This document shows positions 22,741-32,022 of a stretch of 64,000 nt of DNA, piece after piece. Made by a program: the position numbers and the translations under genes. Numbering within the stretch: position 1 is the stretch's first letter; each line of letters starts with the position of its first letter. The DNA lies in the NCBI RefSeq assembly GCF_017562075.2, contig NC_054082.1, positions 61,300,906 to 61,364,905 on the forward strand, in the 5' to 3' direction. The notes under the pieces are model-generated. The model searched no databases, was not told where the DNA came from, and worked only from the letters and a program-made list of their open reading frames with translations. This DNA comes from Anopheles merus. Lineage: Eukaryota > Arthropoda > Insecta > Diptera > Culicidae.

Positions 22741-23759
22741 TGTAACAGACCCCTTCAGGAACGTCTAAATCGTTTATATTGTTCAACACTTGCTAGTGTG
22801 CGTATCTTCTTCATTGATATAAACTATGTCACTGACACATACGCACCCGTTCATCCATATTCTCACTTGTTTTGGAAAATACGCAATACCCACAATAACC
22901 AACCAAATCCTTATATTTACCATGCGTAGATTCGTCCAACTGCGCCATTGTCGTGATCTGGCCAAGCAACCATCCTCTAAAGCAACCTTTCGGATTCAAG
23001 AAATTAAGGAACACACGGTGTCATGCTCTTCCGTTGATTAATCCAACACGACTGACGTTTATATTCGCATTTCCTGTCATCTCGAATGATCTTTCACGCT
23101 CGTCCTATCTCTCTCTATCTATCACTTCCTTGTCTATCCTAAACCCTACACGTGATAATTCTATTGTGGAAAGTTGAAATGGGCAGCATCATTAGGTAAA
23201 GCGTCATTATACCAACATGAAGTGGCGAAAACTTATAGTTTTCCAGGAAATGTGCGAAAATTGCATTAGAATTCTCCAGGGTTGCTCAAAGGAGGTTGGC
23301 GGAAATCAATGGATTTCTCCAGAAATAGAGCAAGAATTGTTTCAGAATTCTCCATGTTTGTGCAAAGGAGGTTGGCGGAAATCATTGGATTTCTCCAGGA
23401 CAAGAGCGAGAATCGTAAGATGGTTTGAAAACGGAGGTTGGCGGAAATCAATGGATTTCTCCAGAAAAAGTGCGAGAATTGTAAAAGAATTCTCAATGTT
23501 TATTACAGGCGCAAGGAGCAAAAAAAAACAATGGATATTCCCAGTGCTAGAAATTGATAGTAAATTTCTCCACACCTGCCAAACTATATACACCGATGTA
23601 CAGGCGCACCCGCCGTACGTATACCTCGATCATCATCCAAGCCGCCGGACACTGAACGACGACATCGGGAATTCGATTCGAGACAGCTAACTGAGGAACT
23701 AGATTGTTTTATTGAGCTAAATAAATAAAAGGAATTATTTGTGAACAAGAAATAAAACA
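22741..23759 (+). repeat. element D 5' LTR (right arm)
   Basis: About 1019 bp, starting TGTAACAGACCCC and ending AAATAAAACA. An internal series of related blocks (23270-23500) repeats GGAGGTTGGCGGAAATCA...GGATTTCTCCAG three or four times, so the LTR contains its own tandem repeat. An AATAAA-type signal lies near the end. No second D LTR is present in either arm because D is cut off on its outer side. Confidence 0.85.
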
Positions 23760-23777
23760 TGGTGTCAGAAGTGCTGG
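23760..23777 (+). promoter_or_regulatory. element D primer-binding site
   Basis: TGGTGTCAGAAGTGCTGG directly follows the LTR. Sites of the TGGTGTCAGAAGTG type are common in insect gypsy elements and are often assigned to tRNA-Leu. Confidence 0.7.
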
Positions 23778-23913
23778 TCAACTAAAAGTTGAAGGACGTC
23801 ATCAATATCGTCATAAACAGGATTAATTGGTAAAAAAAAATAAGTGCTGAGTTGTGATCATCGCTACGCCATTTTGTTTCCTATCCATCGAAAAACTCTG
23901 GCAACTATAGAAA

Positions 23914-24626
23914 ATGGATGCGACGCAATTCGCTCTATTTTTGGAACCCAGACGAAAATGCTGTGACATATGATGAAACAAATGAGTAGCCAAAATTAGA
24001 GTAGATACAAGTAGAGAAATTTTACATGCTCCATCCGTGCCAACACCGTCACCGCTGATGCTAGAGGGGGACATAGAAGAAAACTTAGATTTTTTTAGAA
24101 AAGCTGGAAAGATTATTCGCAAGCAACGGGAATCGATAAGTGGCCAGAAAGTCAGGCAGAACAAAAGGTGAGTTTTCTGCTATCCATCATTGGAGAAGAT
24201 GTAAAAAAGAAATTCTTTATTTTGAGCTAACAAGTGAGGAACGTGCGACACCAGAGGCAGCGCTTAGCGCAATACGAAAAAAATGTCCCAAAAAGAAACA
24301 TTTTGATGGACCGCTTGGATTTCTTTAATGCGGAACAATCAGGCCATGAATCTATAGATGAATACTGTACGAGATTAAAGGTAATGGCAAAGGTTGCAAA
24401 ACCGGGTACACTGTTAGATGAAATGATCATATACAAGCTCGCTACATCAAATAAATGGCCGAACATTCGTCAAAAAATTTGTCAAAAAATGTTGCAACTG
24501 TAACAGAAAAAATCATTTCGAAAAAGTATGTCGATAAAACTTCCACCGCATTAAAGAAGTAAAAGAAGAAGCCACCTCAGATGACTCTGCTTCAGAAGAT
24601 GGCCATGAATATACAATAAGCAAAAT
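23914..24626 (+). pseudogene. gag: element D gag (right arm), frameshifted
   Basis: It starts at ATG 23914 (MDATQFALFL) and then runs through several frames. Capsid-like blocks are AEQKVSFLLSIIGEDVKKK, SGHESIDEYCTRLKVMAKV and GTLLDEMIIYKL. The zinc-knuckle part near 24490-24540 is out of frame with the rest. Gag would form the particle. No full-length protein can be read from this copy. Confidence 0.78.
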
Positions 24627-24877
24627 TGTTAGATGAAAGAATGCAGCCAGCTGCTCGCGTGCTCTCTCTGCAGTAAGCCGCTCTTACTGCAGTTGACGAG
24701 TCGTGAGCGCCTGAGAGCGATCGGTCGGGGTGGATCGTTCGGCTGCTGGGCGAAGAGCAGAGGACACTTCGCATCGGGGCAGCGCGGCATACACAAGTGA
24801 GCAATAAAGCATCCGTTAAGTTTATAACTGTATTTATGTTCGTGTGTGTATTGTCCATTCTCGCATATATCACTAAC
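24627..24877 (+). repeat. probable solo LTR inside element D
   Basis: About 250 bp with ends TGTTAG...CTAAC, which are inverted repeats of each other. The middle is GC-rich, followed by GCAATAAAGC (a possible polyadenylation signal) and a GT-rich tail. It separates the end of D gag from the D protease, where gypsy elements have no such sequence. Short TGTTAG-type ends suggest a copia-like or other LTR. I see no clear target duplication (flanks AAAAT and GGACG), so this may be an old or recombined insertion. Confidence 0.5.
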
Positions 24878-26237
24878 GGACGTAAAAAAATAATAGATAA
24901 ATCCAATAACGGTGGTAGTGTGGCTACTGAGTTATTCTTAAAATATAATAAAAAAATGGAAGAACATGATTTGTGAAATAGACACTGGAGCTAACACCAG
25001 CTTAATTGGCAAAGAGCAACTTTTTGATGTTTGGAAATCAGACACAGCTATACAATTATCTAAAACTCGTTTGCAAGCTTTTGGGGGATACCCAATTAAC
25101 GTTTTAGGTGAAGTGAAAATGTCATGCCATCGAAACGGAAAATGTTTTAAAATAATATTTCAAGTCGTAGAAGGAAATCATCGCCCGCTACTATCGGCTA
25201 GAGCTTCCGAGAACTTGGATTGGTAAATTTCTGCAATATTGTTTCAATTCAAAAGCCCATCACAACGAATTCAGAAAGTTTGATCAACACGTATAGAATG
25301 AAAGCTTATAAAATTGTAGACAATTACAAAGAATTATTCGAGGGCTATGGGAAATTCGAGGTAAAAGTAACATTGGAAGTTGATCCTTCAATCTCGCCAT
25401 CCATTCAACCGCCACGACGAATTCCGATAGCTTTGATAAATAAGTTAAAAAATGAATTAAGCATACTGGAAAAGGATGGCATAATAGCTAAAGAAACAAG
25501 ACACACTGACTGGGTTAGTAACATAGTGATCATTCAAAGAGGCGATCCTTTAAAAAGAACATTCGTGTATGTTTAGATCCTATACCATTAAACAAAGCAC
25601 TTTTGAGACCCAATCTACAATTTACAACTTTTGAATAAATACTTCCGGAGTTAGGAAAATCCAAGGTGTTTTCTACTGAGGATGCTCGAAAAGGCTTTTG
25701 GCATGTTGAATTAGATGACCACAGTAGCAAACTGACAACATTTTGGACACCGTTTGGAAGATACAGATGGCTAAGACTTCGGTTTGGTATAGCACCAGCC
25801 CCAGAAATATTTCTGATGAAAATATTGGAAGTAATTGACGGTCTGCCAAACGTCGAATGCATAGCAGATGATTTATAAATATATGGAACCGGAGAAACAT
25901 TAGAGGAAGCTCTTGCCAACCATAATTCATGTCTCAAAATGCTATTCGACCGTTTAGAGCAGCGCAACGAAAAACTAAACAAATTAAATCTATGTCAAAG
26001 TTCTGTCAAATTGTATGGTCATGTTTTAACAAACATAAGATTGCAGCCAGATGAGTCTAAAATATCTGCCATTAGAAATTACCCCAAGCCGTTAAACAGC
26101 AAGGCTGTACATACATTCATAGCAATGGTGAATTATTTGAGTAGATTTATACCTAATTTGAGTACCAATTTAACGCATATGAGGAAATTAATTGCAAACA
26201 ATCAACAATGGCAATGGACAGAAATTGAGCAAAAGGA
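24878..26237 (+). pseudogene. pol: element D protease and reverse transcriptase (right arm), broken
   Basis: The frame 24966-25226 carries the aspartic protease active site DTGANTSLIG. RT follows in pieces: 25220-25576 (FEVKVTLEVDPSI, RRIPIALINKLKNELSILE, TDWVSNIVII), 25666-25878 (STEDARKGFWHVELDDHSS, FGRYRWLRLRFGIA, ECIADDL) and 25939-26237 (YGHVLTNIRLQPDESKI, RNYPKPLNSKAV, MVNYLSRFIPNLS). A TAA at 25876 follows ADDL directly and is shared with the left arm. The coding sequence is cut at 26237 by element E and resumes in frame at 28273. Confidence 0.82.
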
Positions 26238-26548
26238 TTTGGGAGGTTTATCTTTCGCGATGGGTTTCGGATGATCGTATTTGGTAATGCTCTAACTCTT
26301 TATGGTTTAGTGGTTGAGATCTTACTAACTATATTTTATTTCCTACTTCGTGCTCCTTCGTCGTTCGGCATCTAACCTTATGCTAGTATAGTGGTGTGTG
26401 TCTTATGTTTATAAATAGGGATCGAGACGCCCGCTACATCACTTCCCCCTTTCTTTAAATTTTCCGTGGACGGAAAATATTTCTACCATAACGCGTTTGG
26501 TGTATCGGTTTTCTGTCGGTTACTGTATCCTTCTGAGGATATGAAACG

Positions 26549-27120
26549 TTATCTGGTACGCTCGTTTGATTTGTCGCGCTCACATAAACAGGCTTTAAAC
26601 GATATATAGAAATTGTCGATTTTTTTTCCCTTTACTTCAAGTGTGTAGGTTTTTTTGTCCTTTGCTATTACTCTATATGGTCCGTCGTACGGTGGTGTTA
26701 ACGATGGCCTGACACTATCTACCCGCACAAATACATGGGTACACGACGCTAATCCACGATTCACGTAAGCCTCTTTCTTTGTATTGTGATCCGAAGTTTG
26801 TATGGGTTGTAACTTACGCATGATCGTTCTCAGGTTGTTTACTAATTCGGGCGTTGCATTGGTAATCTGCCTACTGTGATCAAAAAACTCTCCTGGTAGT
26901 CGTAAACTAGTACCGTAGGTTAGTTCGGCAACGGTTGCTCCTAAATCTTCTTTTAGAATTGATCGCATCCCTAACAACACGAATGGTAATATCTCTGTCC
27001 ACCTGGTTCGATTGTGACACATTAGTGCTGCTTTTAGTTGCCGGTGTACGCGCTCAATGTGACCGTTAGCCTGTGGATGATAAGGAGTGGTTTTTAGATG
27101 GTCAATACCTAGTGTTTGTG
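26549..27120 (-). pseudogene. pol: element E integrase C-terminal fragment (right arm)
   Basis: The same fragment as 16000-16666: the HPQANG/ERVHRQLK block, then an open frame from 27022 with RWTEILPFVLLGMRS and PYDGPYRVIAKDKKTYTLE. The end of the frame differs from the left arm because of small indels after YTLEVKGKK. It overlaps the gag end in a different frame, which marks the deletion junction. Confidence 0.8.
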
Positions 27121-27732
27121 AGAGTTTTTTAAAAAGTTCACTTTCGAATTGTCTCCCGCGGTCAGTGGTGATTTTAATTGGTACGCCGAACCTTGCAATC
27201 CATTCGGCACTTCCATAATCTTGTCGGCAACCACAGCTTGTTCATCTAAAGAAGCGGAAGGAATCGCAGTGATGATGGATCGAACCGTTGGTGTTAGGGC
27301 TCGAAGCCAAATGTTGGAGAGGACCGCGTCGGAACACCTGTCTCCACCCATTCGGCGCATCTGCGACAAAAGTTGACTCGGTTTTTGATCGCCAAGAGAA
27401 ACACCGGATAGCAAGCTGGTTAGCCTTTCACTCTCTGAAGGCTTAAAATGGTCAATGACCGCCTTTTTTATGACAAGGTATCTGTCACTCGTCGTTGCGG
27501 TGTTACACTTCGCAATGGCAGAATGAAAATGCTTGGCTTGGGTACCCAGTGCTACGATAACCACGTTAAACATGTGCTTGTCGAGTTTAACCGCGTTCAT
27601 GCAGAATGCAGCCTCGAGACAAACGAACAACGTCTCCACGTCTTCTGCGTCAAACGGCGGGCACCACATTCGCGAAATTGACGACGCTATCTCCTGTCCT
27701 TCTTCCTTGCACTCGACGGGTGGGGTAGTCAT
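27109..27732 (-). CDS. gag: element E gag (right arm), open
   Basis: 207 codons from ATG (MTTPPVECKEEGQ), an intact CsRn1-type gag. Recognisable parts are PPFDAEDVETLFVCLEAAF near the N-terminus, DRYLVIKKAVIDHFKPSE, LLSGVSLGDQKPSQLLSQMRR and LDEQAVVADKIME. The protein ends at a stop created where the deletion joined gag to integrase, so any zinc-knuckle part is missing. It is the only E gene that could still be translated as a capsid-like protein. There is no evidence that it is expressed. Confidence 0.75.
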   Translation of the reverse strand: MTTPPVECKEEGQEIASSISRMWCPPFDAEDVETLFVCLEAAFCMNAVKLDKHMFNVVIVALGTQAKHFHSAIAKCNTATTSDRYLVIKKAVIDHFKPSESERLTSLLSGVSLGDQKPSQLLSQMRRMGGDRCSDAVLSNIWLRALTPTVRSIITAIPSASLDEQAVVADKIMEVPNGLQGSAYQLKSPLTAGDNSKVNFLKNSHKH

Positions 27733-27822
27733 GTTTAACTTTCCAATTAAAAAACGGAAAAGGAACGCTTTAGGATATTATCGCGGCACTGCACTGTTCG
27801 AATCACGTCGGGGTCATCAGTT

Positions 27823-28067
27823 TGTCAAAGTTCTGTCAAATTGTATGGTCATGTTTTAACAAACATGGGATTGCAGCCAGATGAGTCTAAAATATCTGCC
27901 ATTAGAAACTACCCCAAGCCGTTAAACAGCAAGGCTGTACATACATTCATAGCAATGGTGAATTATTTGAGTAGATTTATACCTAATTTGAGTACCAATT
28001 TAACGCATATGAGGAAATTAATTGCAAACAATCAACAATGGCAATGGACAGAAATTGAGCAAAAGGA
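27823..28067 (+). repeat. element D pol segment trapped inside element E (right arm)
   Basis: Nearly identical to D at 25993-26237, including the AGGA tetranucleotide next to the LTR. It encodes LYGHVLTN...MVNYLSRF. It lies between the E primer site and the E 5' LTR. Together with the LTR it makes a 446-bp direct repeat (25993-26438 and 27823-28268). Confidence 0.9.
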
Positions 28068-28272
28068 TTTGGGAGGTTTATCTTTCGCGATGGGTTTCGG
28101 ATGATCGTATTTGGTAATGCTCTAACTCTTTATGGTTTAGTGGTTGAGATCTTACTAACTATATTTTATTTCCTACTTCGTGCTCCTTCGTCGTTCGGCA
28201 TCTAACCTTATGCTAGTATAGTGGTGTGTGTCTTATGTTTATAAATAGGGATCGAGACGCCCGCTACAAGGA

Positions 28273-29060
28273 GTTTGACACAGTAAAAAATCAGGTTGGA
28301 GACATGAACACTCTAAAATATTATGATGTTACAAAACCGTTATGATGTTACAAAGTGCTTGAATGCAATGCAAGTAGTTTCGGTTTAGGAGTTGCAGTCT
28401 ATCAAGAAGAGGCTATCGTTGGATATGCATCGAGAACACTAACACCAACCGAACGAAACTATGCTCAAATCGAAAAGGAGCTATTAGCGATATTATTTGG
28501 TTGTATCAAGTTTTATCAGCTTCTAATTGGCAATCCTAAAGTAACGATAAAAACAGATCACAAACCACTACTCAATATATTCAACAAACCTCTTTTGTCA
28601 GCTCCTCGCCGTTTACAACGCATGTTATTAAATCTCCAACGTTATAATCTGTCCATCAAATTCGTTAGTGGAAAAGAAAATGTTGTCGCTGATGCGTTAT
28701 CAAGAGCCCCAGATGAAAAAGATGAATCATGGGATCAGTATAAGAAACTAAATATTATTTATAATTTTTTTGAAGAAATTGAGAATATACCTCAGCAGCG
28801 CTACTTAAAAATTACGGATAATCGCCTTTAAGAAATAAAGGAAGAGACTAAAAAAGACCAAACATTACAACTACTAATACAATATATACAAAGAGGGTGG
28901 CCTGATGAAGCAAATAAAGTGCCTGACAGCATTAAAATATACTTTGGCTATCGGAATGAGCTATCAGTCGAGAACGATTTAATATTCAGAGGCGATCGTA
29001 TTTTAATGCCACAAATCATCCGCAGAAAACAAATTGACTGTTGTCATATAAGCTACAATG
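28273..29060 (+). pseudogene. pol: element D RNase H and zinc-finger start (right arm)
   Basis: It continues D pol after element E (EFDTVKNQVGDMNTLKYYDV), then a short duplication (TATGATGTTACAAA twice, 28320-28353) and an open RNase H frame 28355-28831. Motifs are LECNASSFGLG, IEKELLAILFG, KTDHKPLLNIF and ENVVADALSR. The Asn in LECNASS replaces the first catalytic Asp. A further ~75 residues lead into the integrase zinc-binding start (CCHISYNGLGA) before the sequence changes to F. Confidence 0.85.
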
Positions 29061-29631
29061 GTTTAGGGGCGCCACAAATGTGGTCCCTAATTTTTTAAGA
29101 ATATACGCAACACGCTTTGCGAACTACGTTTTGATAGAGTTCGGTTTCTTCGTTTTTCTTTTAAGTCGCGGAACGGTGAGTTCGGGAGAGACGCAAAAAT
29201 TACTATTGTTCGTTCGAGAGTTGCCGGAGAAGAGAATGGGTGTAACAAGCCACCGGATAACCGAGGCGGTGAAGCGTGCTATCACCAGTTGTCTCGCTCT
29301 AGTTCGCCTATCGAACATTTTTGGTCGTGGTTCTAGATGTATGCACCAGATGGAACTCTGGTCGCTACAGGATTCCCCTCCTAGATCGGTCCCGCTGCGC
29401 AAAGCGACAGGCGAAATCATGGCGTTCGGAGAATTTCATCATGCCTTCCTTTTCTCTCCAACGGCAAATTTGTCAAGCAGCTCGTCGAGCTACCCGTCCC
29501 TGGCTCCGCCTCATACCCCTCGCCTGAGCACGCTGTCGAAGGTTTAGTTGTGTTGGTGCGCCAGATGGCCAATCGCTGTCAGCCGTCGTCCGTGCTTTTT
29601 CTCTTCATAGCGCTATCTCTTTCTCGCGTGT
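29061..29631 (+). other. sequence F, unassigned (right arm)
   Basis: Mirror of 13491-14063. It begins near the imperfect palindrome TAGGGGCGCCACA/TGTGGTCCCTA. A 168-codon open frame (29041-29547) crosses the D/F boundary and has no domain signal. It may be an LTR fragment or host DNA into which B inserted. The B 3' LTR ends at 29632 and its outer flank is CGTGT. Confidence 0.45.
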
Positions 29632-30499
29632 TGTAAAACTTCGAGGCGTTTACAAAACCTTTTTTGGCTCGATCAGACGATAGATCGAGTCCGTTGCCAA
29701 CGCGCTGGCAGTACCACCTTTTAAAGACGAGGAAAAAAAGAACTTCCGACACTGACACACAGATCTTTTCTCTTTTAGATCTAAATAGCAAGTGTTTATT
29801 CAGAATCAAAATGAATTCTTATATACTATTCTTCTATTGTGGAAAGGTTATTTTATCTTCCTTTTACGCATATGTTCGTGTCGCTAGCCTGTTCCCTTTT
29901 CGCCACGCCTACGCATTCTTCTGAGAGGTTTTCTGGTTCTGTTTTATGTCAAGCATTATCCTGAAGGAAATGTGATCCCTTTTTTTATTGCTTTCTCTGG
30001 TGAGAACAAATTGTTGCATTGATTGCAGGCGTTGTGGTTTTCCCTTTTTGGCGTGACTGTACCTAACACTTGAATTCTGTGGTGCATGTTCCGGATGTAT
30101 TGCATCATTGACAAATACTTGAACTTATTACTTTCGAATTCATGATCTGGTTAATGTTATTAACGCATCTACGTTTGAGTGATTTAGGTTTAACAATTTT
30201 ACGGTCGTGAGAAAAATGGATGTAGATTTTTTCTACGCTTCTAAGGAATTGGTCTAGCTTGGCACACATGCATGCTGTAATCCTAAGTTAACCGTTATAG
30301 GTTCGAAATGAATTGAAGTAATGGACTGCTAAAAAATGCAAGTCAAAAACCAGATGGCCCTACTTGAAGGGTTTAGGATAACATTATGTTTGTCTCCTTG
30401 ACGGTACGTCTGTTCTCGAGTACTTTTAAACTACCGTATTTTAGTCTATTTTATGGTTAGAAGGAAATATAAAAACTCTGGATTGTCGCGTTCTCAACA
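29632..30499 (-). repeat. element B copy 1, 3' LTR
   Basis: 868 bp, in element orientation TGTTGAGAACG...GTTTTACA, with the purine tract ACGAGGGGCGGAA on the inner side. It matches the left-arm LTR at 12627-13490. Confidence 0.93.
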
Positions 30500-30611
30500 T
30501 TCCGCCCCTCGTAAAACTGCTAGTTTTACCAGATTCACGCGACTGGTAGTACATCGTGGAGACATTATTGTTAATCGGGTAATGTGTGTTCTAATCTGCT
30601 CTATATATCGC

Positions 30612-30978
30612 TCACCTAGAGTTTAATTTCATCAGTTCAAAGAGGTTTCGTTGCGCTGGTGTGATGCTTTGCGCGATGACGTGTGATGTTTGCGTGGTAT
30701 TTACGGCGTTTGGTTCTTCGGGCGTTAGTTCTTCTCTGGCTGCAGTTTGGTTGCTTCTACATTCTATTTGGTTTGGGTGAGCGGCGCGCCAACCGTACGT
30801 TGGTTGATTCTCCGATGCAGCTCGATTGTGATGTTGACGATCGCTGGTTAAATTGTTGCGTCCTTCGTCGTTGACATACGTTTGTTGCCTATTGTGGCTG
30901 CGGTGCGATAGAAAGTTGGTTAATGAATCCCAGAAGGCTGCTAGCAGCTGCCAACCATAGCCATATATTTCGAATAAT
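30612..30978 (-). pseudogene. env: element B copy 1 env, C-terminal tail
   Basis: The last ~120 codons of env, cut from the rest by LINE G at 30978. It encodes the cytoplasmic-type polar tail (RSHNRQQTYVNDEGRNNL, Asn/Gln/His-rich) and ends LFELMKLNSR at 30612. It keeps the uninterrupted GACATACGTTTGTTGCC site that element C occupies in the left arm. Confidence 0.85.
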
Positions 30979-31633
30979 CGAAAAAAAAGAGAGTTTGACG
31001 TTTAACGTAAAAGTCGCATTCGCATTTCCTTCTGTATATTTTCTTGAAAATCGCGCTGTTTATCACACTATTTTCCGGTTTCTGTATAATCACAGTATTT
31101 TAGAACACCGTTCCATTATCGTTCAATAGTGCGTTTATCTCTGCTGACCAAAAAATTCGCGTAAATTTCGTTTTTCGGATCGCATCTGAGTTCGCGCGTC
31201 CTAACCGCCATCGCTCTTGTTGCTGCAACGAAAACCTGCACCGCTCCCGTATAATGGCCCGTATTTGCAACGCCTGCACTATGGAAATTGTGGAGGCATC
31301 TATCAGCTGCTGCCTGTGCGACTCTCCATTTCACCAGCGCTGCACTTCGGTTCCTGCTGATCTGTTCCTGCGCATTGCGGAATATAAACAATTACACTGG
31401 TGCTGTATTGGCTGCAACAACGTATTTATGAATCCGCGCACCAAGTTCGTAAAAGACGCAGCCATGCAATCTGGCTTCCAGGCGGCAATTACAACAGTAG
31501 CCGAAAGCATCAAGACCGTTATGGAGCCATTGACTAACGAAATCAAAACTGGGTTTGCACGGATGAGCCAACTTGATCTAAAAACTCCACGTAGCAGTCA
31601 CCCTCCCGCAAAAATTCGTCGCATAAATCGGTC

Positions 31634-31863
31634 TGTTCAGGCACGGCCCTGTCACTTCATATCGTGCTTAACGAAACACGAACATTCTTCGTTCAATTTC
31701 GAGTGTTTGGCTCGATCGAGTAGTTTATAAATAACAGTGAATGTCGTAAATAAAGCTCTCTTTCAATTTTGCTACACAACGAATAACTGCTGGTAAATAT
31801 CAATGGATTGAACGTTACACCGAAACGCGGAAAATAAATTATCCGAAATAGTGAGATTAAACA
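31634..31863 (+). repeat. BEL1 5' LTR
   Basis: 230 bp, TGTTCAGGC...TTAAACA. TTTATAAATA near 31724 and AATAAAGC near 31748 are candidate TATA and polyadenylation signals. The primer site TTGGTGCCGTGACCAGG follows at 31864-31880. Confidence 0.95.
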
Positions 31864-32022
31864 TTGGTGCCGTGACCAGGATTAAGACGAATCTGGTTTT
31901 CTAAATCTTAATTATTCTCGCGATAATCACTGTTTGCGCGCGTGTAACTGTGCTTTAGTCGCCTCACAATCGACCAAGTTCACTGTGTTCGCGAAATTTA
32001 GCGTTTTTTGTCAAACCGCACT

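Larger units (their letters stand above)
26238..28268 (-). mobile_element. element E, CsRn1-like gypsy with internal deletion (right arm)
   Basis: LTRs at 26238-26438 and about 28068-28268; the target duplication AGGA lies at 26234-26237 and 28269-28272. Removing the element and one AGGA restores the D coding frame across the site. The primer site (TGATGACCCCGACGTG on the minus strand, 27804-27819) differs at one base from the left arm. Inside are gag and an integrase fragment only. The left-arm copy is described at 14851-16865. Confidence 0.88.
22741..29060 (+). mobile_element. element D, degraded Ty3/gypsy retrotransposon (right arm)
   Basis: In order: 5' LTR, primer site, gag, protease, RT, RNase H and the start of the integrase zinc-binding region. 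It is interrupted by a probable solo LTR (24627-24877) and by element E (26238-28268). It ends at about 29060 against sequence F without integrase core or 3' LTR. All coding parts carry stops or frameshifts. Many lesions are shared by both arms, so D was dead before the inverted duplication. Confidence 0.85.

Noticed and set aside
29041..29547. 168-codon open frame across the D/F boundary as a gene
   Set aside because: It has no domain signal and begins inside D pol. The mirror copy in the left arm is split into other frames by small indels.
30683..30874. Repeated 63-codon plus-strand frame (also 49285, 54901, 60517) as a conserved small gene
   Set aside because: It is antisense to the env tail and is repeated only because element B is repeated.
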